The translations under genes and the position numbers were made by a program. The notes beneath the pieces are model-generated. The model was not told where the DNA came from and did no database searches. It was given only the letters and a program-made list of their open reading frames with translations. A stretch of DNA of 49,812 nucleotides from Prevotella sp. (GTDB lineage: Bacteria; Bacteroidota; Bacteroidia; Bacteroidales; Bacteroidaceae). Shown piece after piece: positions 40,610 to 49,115 of this stretch (within the stretch, counting starts at the first letter, position 1; every line of letters begins with the position of its first letter). The DNA is taken from contig JAFUVB010000057.1 in assembly GCA_017471245.1 (NCBI GenBank), positions 1 to 49,812 on the forward strand. Reading direction: 5' to 3'.

Positions 40610-43030
40610 TTATTTATTGCCGAGCAATCCGCGGTTGCTCTCTTGCTGCCAGATAGTTACAAAGTTGGCAACAGCCTGATGATGGTTGCGCTGCAGGAAA
40701 TTGCTTTCACGGGCAGCCTTGCGCAAGGCATCGGCTTTCACGCGTTCAAGAACCTGCTTGAGTACCGTTCCCGTTGTAAACTGAATGGCAACCAGATTCT
40801 CAGCATTCATGGTCAGGTTTGAGAGCATTTCCTTCTGCAGCCCCATGTCATACTCGCTCAGGTGCGCCTGCTGGTTTTTCTCGCGGTACACCTTATTATA
40901 TATATACTCGATGAGCTCCACGGGATCAAGGTCGTCGTCTTGCGGACTTTGGGTGTTCAGCGCACTGTATTTCAGCAACAGTATGCCTAACTGATGAGCA
41001 GCATTCATCATGTCTTGCGTGGGATTAACGCCTGTCTTTTCCATCAGCCGTGCCGGATGCAGCCACTGCTGGTCTTTCATCAGCCACTCATTCAGGAAAT
41101 CTAACGCTTCCATCTGTTTCTGCTTGGGTACATGCACATTGGTAAGCAACTGCTCATCGCGGTCGGCATTGTCATCATAATGACCAGCCACATATTTCAT
41201 CACGTGACCGATGTAATTCCAATATTGGTTCAGCACGGAGTGATAGCGTTTTGTCAGCACGTAATAGTCATCATCGCTCACGGGTGTCCACTCTTCCAAA
41301 TGCTGCATGATATACTGCAGGTTTTTCATGCCGTAGGTGTTTGCCCTGATATCATCGTCGCTTGAGTCTTCGCTCTGCACGCGCGGGTCGCCAAGGGTGC
41401 GCTCTTCGATATAGAGATGCCGCTTGTCCTTTGCCCGTTGCATGGTGGTCCACTGGTGCAATTCTTCCGTCTGCTTGCGCAGGTCGCCGTCGGGTTTCCA
41501 GCGATAGCCCCACTCTATGGCAAACAGATCGTATTCGCCAATGCGCGGCAGAAGATCCTCGGGATCCATCTTGTCGCCCGCCTGTGCCACATAGTTGAAC
41601 CGCTGATAGTCCATGATGCTGGCACCCAGCCCGTTTCGTTTGATAAACAGTGATGAGCGCAGTGAGTCTGCAGGATAGCAAGTGCTGCCCATGAAGTCGT
41701 GGCGCAGTCCTAAGGTGTGTCCCACCTCGTGGCAAAGCACCGTCTCTGCCAGCCTGCCCATCAGTTCGCGGTCCATGGGATATTTGCGTGCCTCGGCATC
41801 CGTCGGCGAGCACATGGTGAAATACCAGCGCTGAATGAGTTCGAGCACAGAGTGATAGATGCCGATATGCGTGGTGATGATTTCGCCGGAACGCGGGTCA
41901 ACAACCATCGGACCGTAGGCATTGGGGATGGGCGATGCCTTGTAGGAGATGAGCGGATAGCGCGCATCGCCCTGTGAATAGTCGGCATTGGCGGGAGCCA
42001 TCTCTGCGTGGATGGCATTCTTGAACCCTGCCCGCTCGAAAGCTTTCTGCCAGGCGTTCACGGCACGAATGAAATAAGGCTGCAGGAATTTCGGCGTTGC
42101 CGGGTCTATATAATATATAATAGGTGTCTTCGGCTCCACCAGCTCACCGCGCAGATAGCGTTCCTTGTCCTCGTCTTTCGGTTCAAGCCGCCATCGGGCA
42201 GCCATGCTGCCAAGCCCCGACCTGTCGTCGTGAGTGGAGAGCCCTAACAGATTGTAGTTGAAGAAGCCCACTCGCGGATCGAACAGGCGCGGAGTCATTG
42301 GTTTTTCGGGCAACAGCATCCACGATGAACACACTTCCCACTGTGATATGGGCTGCTCGCCTGTTGCCGGTTCCTTAAGCATATAGCTGCGGCTGCTGGT
42401 GAAATTGATGTTCTCCGGAAAAGCCTTTACGCTGACAATCTGCGTATACTGCGGCTGTGCAGCGCCCAGTTTCAGTGTGCTTGCTCCGCCTTTCAGCGAG
42501 AACAATGCATCGTCGTCCATCATCCAGTCGGTGATATCCACAAGCGACGACTCCCTGCCCGTTGCTATAATCTTCAATGATTTTGCAACAGGAGCTACCA
42601 ACTGACTGTAATAATTCTTGTAGATACTCTTGTCATTCCCTTGATAAGCGATTTCGGGAATGGTCACATCAATGCGCCCATTGTTTTTCGTCAGGCGAAT
42701 CATCTTGTCGTACATCGAGTCGCCGCCGTAGCCGAATCGCATGTCTTCCTTGCGCTCCTTGCGCCACGCACCCTTGGTAATGGTGACGGTTACGAGGATG
42801 TCGCGGTTAAGAATCTTGTCAGGTATTTCAAGCAAATGCCTGCCCCCTTGCAGGTAATAGGTCATCAGTCCATCGCTTTTCAGCGCATCCTTGGTGATGA
42901 CAGAGTCAATGGGAATGGCTTTTTCCATCAGAGAAGCACTCGCCGACGATGTGCCGGCAAGCGCTTCTGATGAAAGAGAGATAAATATGCCTAAGGCAAA
43001 GCCTCGAACAAGATTATCAAATATTCTCAT
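40610..43030 (-). CDS. Zinc-dependent metalloprotease (DUF5117/DUF4953 type), locus C
   Basis: This 806-residue protein has a signal sequence (FALGIFISLSSEALAG), a long N-terminal beta region of DUF5118/DUF5117 type, and a metzincin-like catalytic domain. His434-Glu435, His438 and His444 form HExxHxxGxxH (HEVGHTLGLRH). YYIDPATPKFLQPYFIRAV and DPRSGEIITTHIGIYHS before the site are family-typical. It is probably periplasmic or surface-attached and acts on proteins or peptides captured by the SusCD pair encoded upstream. It is followed 5 nt later by an inactive-looking paralogue. The start at 43030 is 13 nt after the preceding lipoprotein stop. Confidence 0.88.
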   Translation of the reverse strand: MRIFDNLVRGFALGIFISLSSEALAGTSSASASLMEKAIPIDSVITKDALKSDGLMTYYLQGGRHLLEIPDKILNRDILVTVTITKGAWRKERKEDMRFGYGGDSMYDKMIRLTKNNGRIDVTIPEIAYQGNDKSIYKNYYSQLVAPVAKSLKIIATGRESSLVDITDWMMDDDALFSLKGGASTLKLGAAQPQYTQIVSVKAFPENINFTSSRSYMLKEPATGEQPISQWEVCSSWMLLPEKPMTPRLFDPRVGFFNYNLLGLSTHDDRSGLGSMAARWRLEPKDEDKERYLRGELVEPKTPIIYYIDPATPKFLQPYFIRAVNAWQKAFERAGFKNAIHAEMAPANADYSQGDARYPLISYKASPIPNAYGPMVVDPRSGEIITTHIGIYHSVLELIQRWYFTMCSPTDAEARKYPMDRELMGRLAETVLCHEVGHTLGLRHDFMGSTCYPADSLRSSLFIKRNGLGASIMDYQRFNYVAQAGDKMDPEDLLPRIGEYDLFAIEWGYRWKPDGDLRKQTEELHQWTTMQRAKDKRHLYIEERTLGDPRVQSEDSSDDDIRANTYGMKNLQYIMQHLEEWTPVSDDDYYVLTKRYHSVLNQYWNYIGHVMKYVAGHYDDNADRDEQLLTNVHVPKQKQMEALDFLNEWLMKDQQWLHPARLMEKTGVNPTQDMMNAAHQLGILLLKYSALNTQSPQDDDLDPVELIEYIYNKVYREKNQQAHLSEYDMGLQKEMLSNLTMNAENLVAIQFTTGTVLKQVLERVKADALRKAARESNFLQRNHHQAVANFVTIWQQESNRGLLGNK

Positions 43031-43043
43031 ACAAATGTCGTTC

Positions 43044-44078
43044 CTAATTCTGATTGCCTATGGCCTGGAGATCCATACCGTAGTTGTCGATGAAATACTG
43101 GCGCACAATCTGATAGCGCCTTTTCAATATGCCGTTTGTATCTTTCACACTACTGAGCAATCCTCTGTAGTCAGCAGCCTCATGTATGTAATAGGAACCA
43201 TAAGAGGCATAGGCAAAGTTAGTCCAACCATCATACTGACCGGGGGCAGGTGTTGTTTCATCGCATAGCCAATCCTCACTAAAAAGCAACATACCGATGA
43301 TAAACTTGCGCCAGTCGCTCTCTGGTGTACAGTTATAGCTGTCGGAAAGGATGCCGGCAGCGCAGCAATTGACGATGTTGCTGACATTGCCCAGATTGGC
43401 ATAGTCTATCGATGCCGTGAACTCTTCGCTCGGACCAGCTTTGCGTTCAGCGATATACTCAGGCCACACGTGGAAGAGCTTTGCGGCAAAAGCATGCTTG
43501 TCTGCAGCGGTCATCTGGGTAATGTCACTGTTTCCCCAACCCACGCAGATATGGTCGAAGTTATACCATGCTCTTACTTCATCTTTGTGAACGATATAAT
43601 CAACAGTGTATGAGAACACAGGTGTCCAAATGTAGTTATATTGTGCCGTTACATAGCAAGAGTCAACTTCGCTACACAATAGTATTTTTGTTGGCAGTAA
43701 TGCTTTTTTACCTTTTTCAGTCATCTTGCTGAACCACACCTCATCGAGCAGAGCCATCTGCTGCCTAACATAGTTTTGGTCAGACGGTTTGCAAATATAG
43801 TTTCCACCGGCAACGGCAGAAGTAAACTTCTCGTTTTCATCGAACATCCTCCAACCTGATACATACCAATAAGCATCTTTGTCGGAGAAATCGTAAAGCA
43901 GATAAACGCCGTAGTTCTTGTAGAAATCAAGAATGGTCTGATCGTAGTCATGATTACCCTGTGGCAACTGATAGCTCGTCAGCACCTGCGACGGCACAAG
44001 TTCATCCTCATCATAGTTACATGCCGTGAAGCAAAGAGCCAGAACGGCAAGCAGCATCATATATTTATTCTTCATCAT
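43044..44078 (-). CDS. SusCD-associated lipoprotein, locus C (possible relative of the LP_HExxH metallohydrolase lipoproteins)
   Basis: This 344-residue lipoprotein (lipobox FTAC, then NYDEDELVPS) directly follows SusD, with only 1 nt between the genes. The N-terminal part (YDQTILDFYKNYGVYLLYDFSDKDAYW) recalls the SusCD-associated zinc metallohydrolase lipoproteins. No HExxH is present, though. The nearest stretch is DKHAFAAKLFHVWPEYI, without the Glu. Further on it is rich in Trp, Tyr and Cys. It may be a non-catalytic member or an unrelated accessory lipoprotein. Its place equals that of DUF4843 in loci A and B. Family assignment is tentative. Confidence 0.6.
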   Translation of the reverse strand: MMKNKYMMLLAVLALCFTACNYDEDELVPSQVLTSYQLPQGNHDYDQTILDFYKNYGVYLLYDFSDKDAYWYVSGWRMFDENEKFTSAVAGGNYICKPSDQNYVRQQMALLDEVWFSKMTEKGKKALLPTKILLCSEVDSCYVTAQYNYIWTPVFSYTVDYIVHKDEVRAWYNFDHICVGWGNSDITQMTAADKHAFAAKLFHVWPEYIAERKAGPSEEFTASIDYANLGNVSNIVNCCAAGILSDSYNCTPESDWRKFIIGMLLFSEDWLCDETTPAPGQYDGWTNFAYASYGSYYIHEAADYRGLLSSVKDTNGILKRRYQIVRQYFIDNYGMDLQAIGNQN

Positions 44079-44079
44079 C

Positions 44080-45525
44080 TTATCGTGGGTTTTGAACTAA
44101 ATTCTTGTTTTTCGAAATAGCATCCTGCGGGATGGGAAGCGCATAGAGCGGTGAGTTAGCAGGAAGCGTATAGGTGGTCTGCGTGCCATTAGCATCTATA
44201 TAAATATGTGTGACACTCAGTCCCAAACGCTTGATATCTATCCAGCGGAAACCATCCTCCCAAAGCAGCTCGCGGCGGCGCTCCTCAATAATCTGGCTGA
44301 CGGCATCATCAGCGCTGCTTGCCGTGAGCGGTGTATACGTGCCTGCGCGAAAACGGCTCTCGCGGAGCGTGTTCAGGTCGGCCATGGCTCTTGCCACGTC
44401 ACCCGTGCGCGCGTATGCCTCAGCCCTGTTCAGGTAAACTTCAGCCATGCGCAAACCATGCTCACCATCAATACGGTTGTTGAGGCTGGTCTTTGTTCCA
44501 TATTGACAAAGCGTGGAGGAACTTGTGATATAGTTGTAGTCGTATTGTGTAGGATCATAGCGACGATCGTTCACCTCAAAAAGTGCCTTAAGCTCGGCAG
44601 AAACATTGTAAGGATGAGTTCTGCCAGACACCAAATTCGTTCCTTCAATAAACTCTGATCCAAAAAAGCGACCGCCATAGTTCCAGACAATCTCAGGACT
44701 TCCGGTCATATCATAGATATTCATATAAGAAGAACGCAACTGATCAAAATTTGTCAGCGAAGGACCGTCGTTGATTGTCATCGAAGCCACGGAAATCAAT
44801 TTCTCCCATTCTTCAGTATAAAGATAGTGACGAGACAAAAGCCCATTAACAGCTGTTTTCGTGATTCGATATTTGGTAGTAGGAACAAAATCTTTCAGTT
44901 CCTCTGCCGCTTTCATATACTCGGACTCAATAAATTCACAGGTTTCCCGCAAAGTGGCGCGTGTAGGGTATTGGTCGCTGACATGAGACGAGGTTATAAG
45001 AGGTACACCAAGATACTGATCTGGATTACCTGCGGAATAGGTCTGGCAATAGATGCTCACTAACTTCTGATAGTAGTAAGCGCGCAGGGCGCGTGCCTGA
45101 CCCTTCATCTCTATACGGTCTTTTTCAGAACCCTTCATATCGTCGGCATAGTCAAGAACCACATTGCAACCCTTAATGAGCGTATAATAGCTCTTCCATG
45201 AATTTTCTTCGCTGATAAAACTCTCGACACCATCAAACATTGTTGGACTAAAACAGAATACAGGACTGCCTTTCTCTAACATCGTTATCATGGTTTCATC
45301 AGTCAATGCCCAACACTCAACCTCGTCAGTAAGTAATGTGAGATAGGCATCATTCACATAGGTTGTTGCACTATAAGGGTAAGCTTCCGAATACAATAAG
45401 GAAGCCAAATCCTCCACTGTTGTAGGGCGAATCTCATCCTGACTGGATTCTTCAAAGAAATCACCACAACTGGTCAATAGCATAATAGCTGCCAGTAATA
45501 TATATAAATGTTTCATTTTGTTCAT
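44080..45525 (-). CDS. RagB/SusD-family surface lipoprotein, locus C
   Basis: This 481-residue lipoprotein has a lipobox LTSC followed by GDFFEESSQDEIRP. SusD features are the helical GQARALRAYYYQKLVSIY, LRMAEVYLNRAEAYARTG (the SusD C-terminal TPR block), ERRRELLWEDGFRWIDIKRLG and the terminal YALPIPQDAISKN. It pairs with the SusC 9 nt upstream. It belongs to a different SusD branch from those of loci A and B, which share the NDWLDV start. Confidence 0.94.
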   Translation of the reverse strand: MNKMKHLYILLAAIMLLTSCGDFFEESSQDEIRPTTVEDLASLLYSEAYPYSATTYVNDAYLTLLTDEVECWALTDETMITMLEKGSPVFCFSPTMFDGVESFISEENSWKSYYTLIKGCNVVLDYADDMKGSEKDRIEMKGQARALRAYYYQKLVSIYCQTYSAGNPDQYLGVPLITSSHVSDQYPTRATLRETCEFIESEYMKAAEELKDFVPTTKYRITKTAVNGLLSRHYLYTEEWEKLISVASMTINDGPSLTNFDQLRSSYMNIYDMTGSPEIVWNYGGRFFGSEFIEGTNLVSGRTHPYNVSAELKALFEVNDRRYDPTQYDYNYITSSSTLCQYGTKTSLNNRIDGEHGLRMAEVYLNRAEAYARTGDVARAMADLNTLRESRFRAGTYTPLTASSADDAVSQIIEERRRELLWEDGFRWIDIKRLGLSVTHIYIDANGTQTTYTLPANSPLYALPIPQDAISKNKNLVQNPR

Positions 45526-45534
45526 CTTTATGGA

Positions 45535-48500
45535 TTAAAAAGCGACATTCAAGTTGAAAGAGCATGAGCGTGTTCGTGGCTGCTGCCCTGTTGCCACTTC
45601 TGCATCACGACCTTTGAAATCTTTACTGTTGATTGCAAAGATGTTGGAAACGGAAGCACCTATAGACATGGATTGCAGATGGAACGTACGTTTAAGCCAC
45701 TCATTGGGGAAGGAATAGTTTAATGACATGTTATTGCAACGCAGAGATGATGCACTGACTACACGGGCAGTACTATAATTGTACATTTCATACTTTGTCG
45801 CCGTTTCGTTGTTTGGTAAAGACCAATTGTTTCGGGTATTCCATGTGACGATATTATAGTCGGGAAGCCCTGGGAATTCAGCATTGCGGTTCTCTGGTGT
45901 CCATCGGTTAAGCAACTCTGTAGAAAGGTTCTCATACTCCGAAGGCATGGTTGATGTCTGGTAGGCTGGCGAAAGGAATTTTTTTCCACCAAGTTGCAGA
46001 TAAAGACTGGTAGACAATGAAAATTGTTTATATCTAAAAGACATACCAAGACCTCCTGTAAAGTCTGGGTCGAGTTTACCAACATGAACCATAAAGGATG
46101 TGGGATCAGTAAGATCGGCTCCCGGCTCATAACTTGTATCAATGACAGGATATCCTGTCTCTGGGTCTATTCCCTCATATTTGAAAGCCCAAAGTGAGGT
46201 GACGGGGTATCCGTCTTTGTTGAAACTGCCGCTGATAGCTGTTTTCCAACTCATGCTTTGCATTGCAACCTCAGTAACCTCATTCCAGTTTTTGGCTGTG
46301 TTCACACTGACATCCCATGTGAAATCCTTTGTGCGGATCGGAGTAAAGCCAACGGTCAACTCATATCCTTTGTTGACCATACTACCACTGTTAACAGGAA
46401 TATTCTCGATACCGTATTCACGCGGAAGCGCCATGGTCGTGATAATATCTGTTCCTTTCTTATAATAATACTCCACACTCATACGAATCTTGTTATTGAA
46501 TAAGCCAAAGTCGGCACCATAGTTCTGCGAAAAGGTTTTCTCCCAGCGCAGGTCATCGTAGGGAATGTTAGAGATATTCAACAGATCATTGCCGGTTCTC
46601 TCGTCGATGATACTTGCTTTTGCACCTGTTTGTGACGGAATTCGCAATATTAATGCAGAGCTGAAGTTGCTGGCCATGTTACGTTGATAGCCAAAGCTGG
46701 CGCGTACAGACAAATCACTGAAAACGCTTTGATTCTCAAACCATTTCTCACGTGCTACATTCCAACGGAGACCGCCTGCCCATACGGGATTGAACTTCTC
46801 ATTATGGTACTGTCCGAAACGGTTCGAGGCATCACCACGAACACTGAAATTCACAACATATCGATTATCGTAGGCATAATTCAATGTCAGATATAAACCC
46901 ATCGTGTTAGTAAGACGATCAGTTATCTTTGGCTGAGTTTGTTCTAACAATACATTGGCATATGTTGTCCCATAACTATTAGTGCGCGTTGTAGGAACAA
47001 CAGCAAAGGCTTTACCTCGCTCAGGCAAGTAACCATAACGCACATCGCGATAACCATCGTATTTCGTGCTGGACATTTCCATACCAATCATCGTTGTCAA
47101 TGCGTGAACATTGTTGAACAGTTTGTCATACTGCAATGAGTTGCGCCAGTTCCAAGTGAACTGATTGGTATTGTCGGTGTCGTACTCGCCACCGCGTGGA
47201 AGAGGAGAGTTCAAATAATCAAAAGACGTAGGCAGAACGGATCCATATTCATAAAAACGCTTTGCTGCAATATAGTTGGAGTATTCTGTTGCCCAGCTCT
47301 CACCTTTCACGCTACTAACATTCAAAGAGAAAAGAGTATTGAATCTCAGATCATCCAAAATGTCATAATAAGCATTGATGCTTGTGGTTAGCGTCAAGTT
47401 TTTGTTCTTGTTGCCTGTATTATCCCGCTCGTTAATGATGTTATACAGGTAACCGTTACCTTCCTTGTGATAATACGAAAGACTGCCATCGTCCTCGAAA
47501 GCAGATATGGCTCTGTTCGTGTTAAACGCATAAGTATAAGGGCTTACTCCTGCAAAGAATCCCTCTGTAGTGGAATAGTTTCCGCTGATATCAGCACTTA
47601 CACGGAACTTACGAGAAAAGTCCATATTCAGTCCTACGTGAGCACCAAAGCTTTCATTATCATTACCAATAGCTGTTCCGTTTGTCTTATTATACGATAG
47701 AGATGAATAATAACGAGCTTTTTCAGACCCGCCGCTGAAACTCAGACTATGACGATGACTTACAGGGTTGCGAAAAAGAATATCAAACCAATCGGTATTT
47801 CTTGTTTCCATTTTTGCTACCTGACTCTCAAAATCATCTGCAGTTATCTTTCCGAACAGATATTTATTAAGTGCTCCTGCATAACCTATGTCACCGCTAC
47901 TGGACAATGAGATAAGACCTCTTTCGAAAATCTCTTTTGATACTGCCACACGCTGCAATGAGTTCATGCGCTCCAGGGCATTGTAGCTGACACGCTCACC
48001 AAAGTTAACACCACCTGAATAGCTAACGGCCAATGAGCCTGTTTTTCCGCGTTTGGTCTTGATGACAATCACACCGTTGGCTGCACGAACACCATAGATG
48101 GCTGTTGCTGATGCATCTTTCAACACGGTGATATTCTCAATATCCATGGGATTCAACCAAGAGATACTATTACCCACGAAATTGCGGATATAGTCGAAGT
48201 TGTCTTCTGTAATTCCACCTTGTGTGTCAAACTCGGTGGCATCGAATGGCAGCGGAGTTTCTTGGATCACACCGTCAACCACCCAAACTGGCTCCTGACT
48301 TCCCAACAAGGTTGATGTTCCACGCACGCGGGTCTTCTGCTTGACACCCACCAATCCACTCTGATTTTGGATAGCCACACCTGCAAGTTTTCCTTGCAAA
48401 GCCTGCTCAATAGAACTAATAGGAGTCAAATCAAGATCCTTTGCCTGAACCTGACTCACAGAACCGGCAATGCGGGTGCGGTCTAACTCTTGATAACCGG

Positions 48501-49080
48501 TAACCACCACCTCGTCGAGCTCAGTGCTACTATTCATGGCAACATTCAGGGTTGAGAGCCCTGTGCCTTTGTGAATACTACGCTGTTCGGGTTTCATTCC
48601 TACGAAAGAGAACTCGAGCGTGCATTCGCTGGTGGGAATCTCTATGCTGTAATGACCGTCGCTGTTGGTAACAGTTCTTATTTGGTGACCTTTTACACTC
48701 ACCACGGCACCAAGCAACGGGTCGCCACTTTGGTCAATGATACGACCGCTAATGGTACGCTTTCCGCCGTTTTTCACTTTGTCACTCAAGGCAATAAAAC
48801 CTTCTCTGATCTCATAATTAAAACCTGCCTTTCCAAGAACCTTGGTCAATACACTACGTAGGGGAACGTTGTTTTCATGTACCGTCACTCTGGCATTCGA
48901 CTGTGAGCCACTGGCCATGATAAAGTCAAGACCTGTCTGCTGCTTCACTTCGTTGAGGAATTCTCCCAACGTTGCTCTGTCCAGATTGATGGTTACCCTT
49001 TGGTCGTCAGACCCTTGTGCCATGATTGACAATACGCATGCCATCAGTGCACAAAGAAGGATCACTCTCTTTTTTCTCAT
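45535..49080 (-). CDS. SusC/RagA-type TonB-dependent transporter with STN domain, locus C
   Basis: This 1181-residue protein has a signal peptide (VILLCALMACVLSIMAQG), the STN domain (about 28-100, NLDRATLGEFLNEVKQQTGL ... IREGFIALSDK), a carboxypeptidase-regulatory-like domain (GRIIDQSGDPLLGAVVSVKG), a plug with VWVVDGVIQE and ANGVIVIKTKRGK, and a barrel ending SCSFNLNVAF. The STN domain implies signalling through the FecR 35 nt upstream. It is more like canonical SusC (VVVTGYQ, NIEVLKDASATAIYG-type plug) than the other two. Metalloproteases and peptidase in the same operon suggest a peptide substrate, as known for RagAB. Confidence 0.95.
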   Translation of the reverse strand: MRKKRVILLCALMACVLSIMAQGSDDQRVTINLDRATLGEFLNEVKQQTGLDFIMASGSQSNARVTVHENNVPLRSVLTKVLGKAGFNYEIREGFIALSDKVKNGGKRTISGRIIDQSGDPLLGAVVSVKGHQIRTVTNSDGHYSIEIPTSECTLEFSFVGMKPEQRSIHKGTGLSTLNVAMNSSTELDEVVVTGYQELDRTRIAGSVSQVQAKDLDLTPISSIEQALQGKLAGVAIQNQSGLVGVKQKTRVRGTSTLLGSQEPVWVVDGVIQETPLPFDATEFDTQGGITEDNFDYIRNFVGNSISWLNPMDIENITVLKDASATAIYGVRAANGVIVIKTKRGKTGSLAVSYSGGVNFGERVSYNALERMNSLQRVAVSKEIFERGLISLSSSGDIGYAGALNKYLFGKITADDFESQVAKMETRNTDWFDILFRNPVSHRHSLSFSGGSEKARYYSSLSYNKTNGTAIGNDNESFGAHVGLNMDFSRKFRVSADISGNYSTTEGFFAGVSPYTYAFNTNRAISAFEDDGSLSYYHKEGNGYLYNIINERDNTGNKNKNLTLTTSINAYYDILDDLRFNTLFSLNVSSVKGESWATEYSNYIAAKRFYEYGSVLPTSFDYLNSPLPRGGEYDTDNTNQFTWNWRNSLQYDKLFNNVHALTTMIGMEMSSTKYDGYRDVRYGYLPERGKAFAVVPTTRTNSYGTTYANVLLEQTQPKITDRLTNTMGLYLTLNYAYDNRYVVNFSVRGDASNRFGQYHNEKFNPVWAGGLRWNVAREKWFENQSVFSDLSVRASFGYQRNMASNFSSALILRIPSQTGAKASIIDERTGNDLLNISNIPYDDLRWEKTFSQNYGADFGLFNNKIRMSVEYYYKKGTDIITTMALPREYGIENIPVNSGSMVNKGYELTVGFTPIRTKDFTWDVSVNTAKNWNEVTEVAMQSMSWKTAISGSFNKDGYPVTSLWAFKYEGIDPETGYPVIDTSYEPGADLTDPTSFMVHVGKLDPDFTGGLGMSFRYKQFSLSTSLYLQLGGKKFLSPAYQTSTMPSEYENLSTELLNRWTPENRNAEFPGLPDYNIVTWNTRNNWSLPNNETATKYEMYNYSTARVVSASSLRCNNMSLNYSFPNEWLKRTFHLQSMSIGASVSNIFAINSKDFKGRDAEVATGQQPRTRSCSFNLNVAF

Positions 49081-49115
49081 CTGTCATTTTTTTAAGTTAA
49101 ACATATAATGAATTA

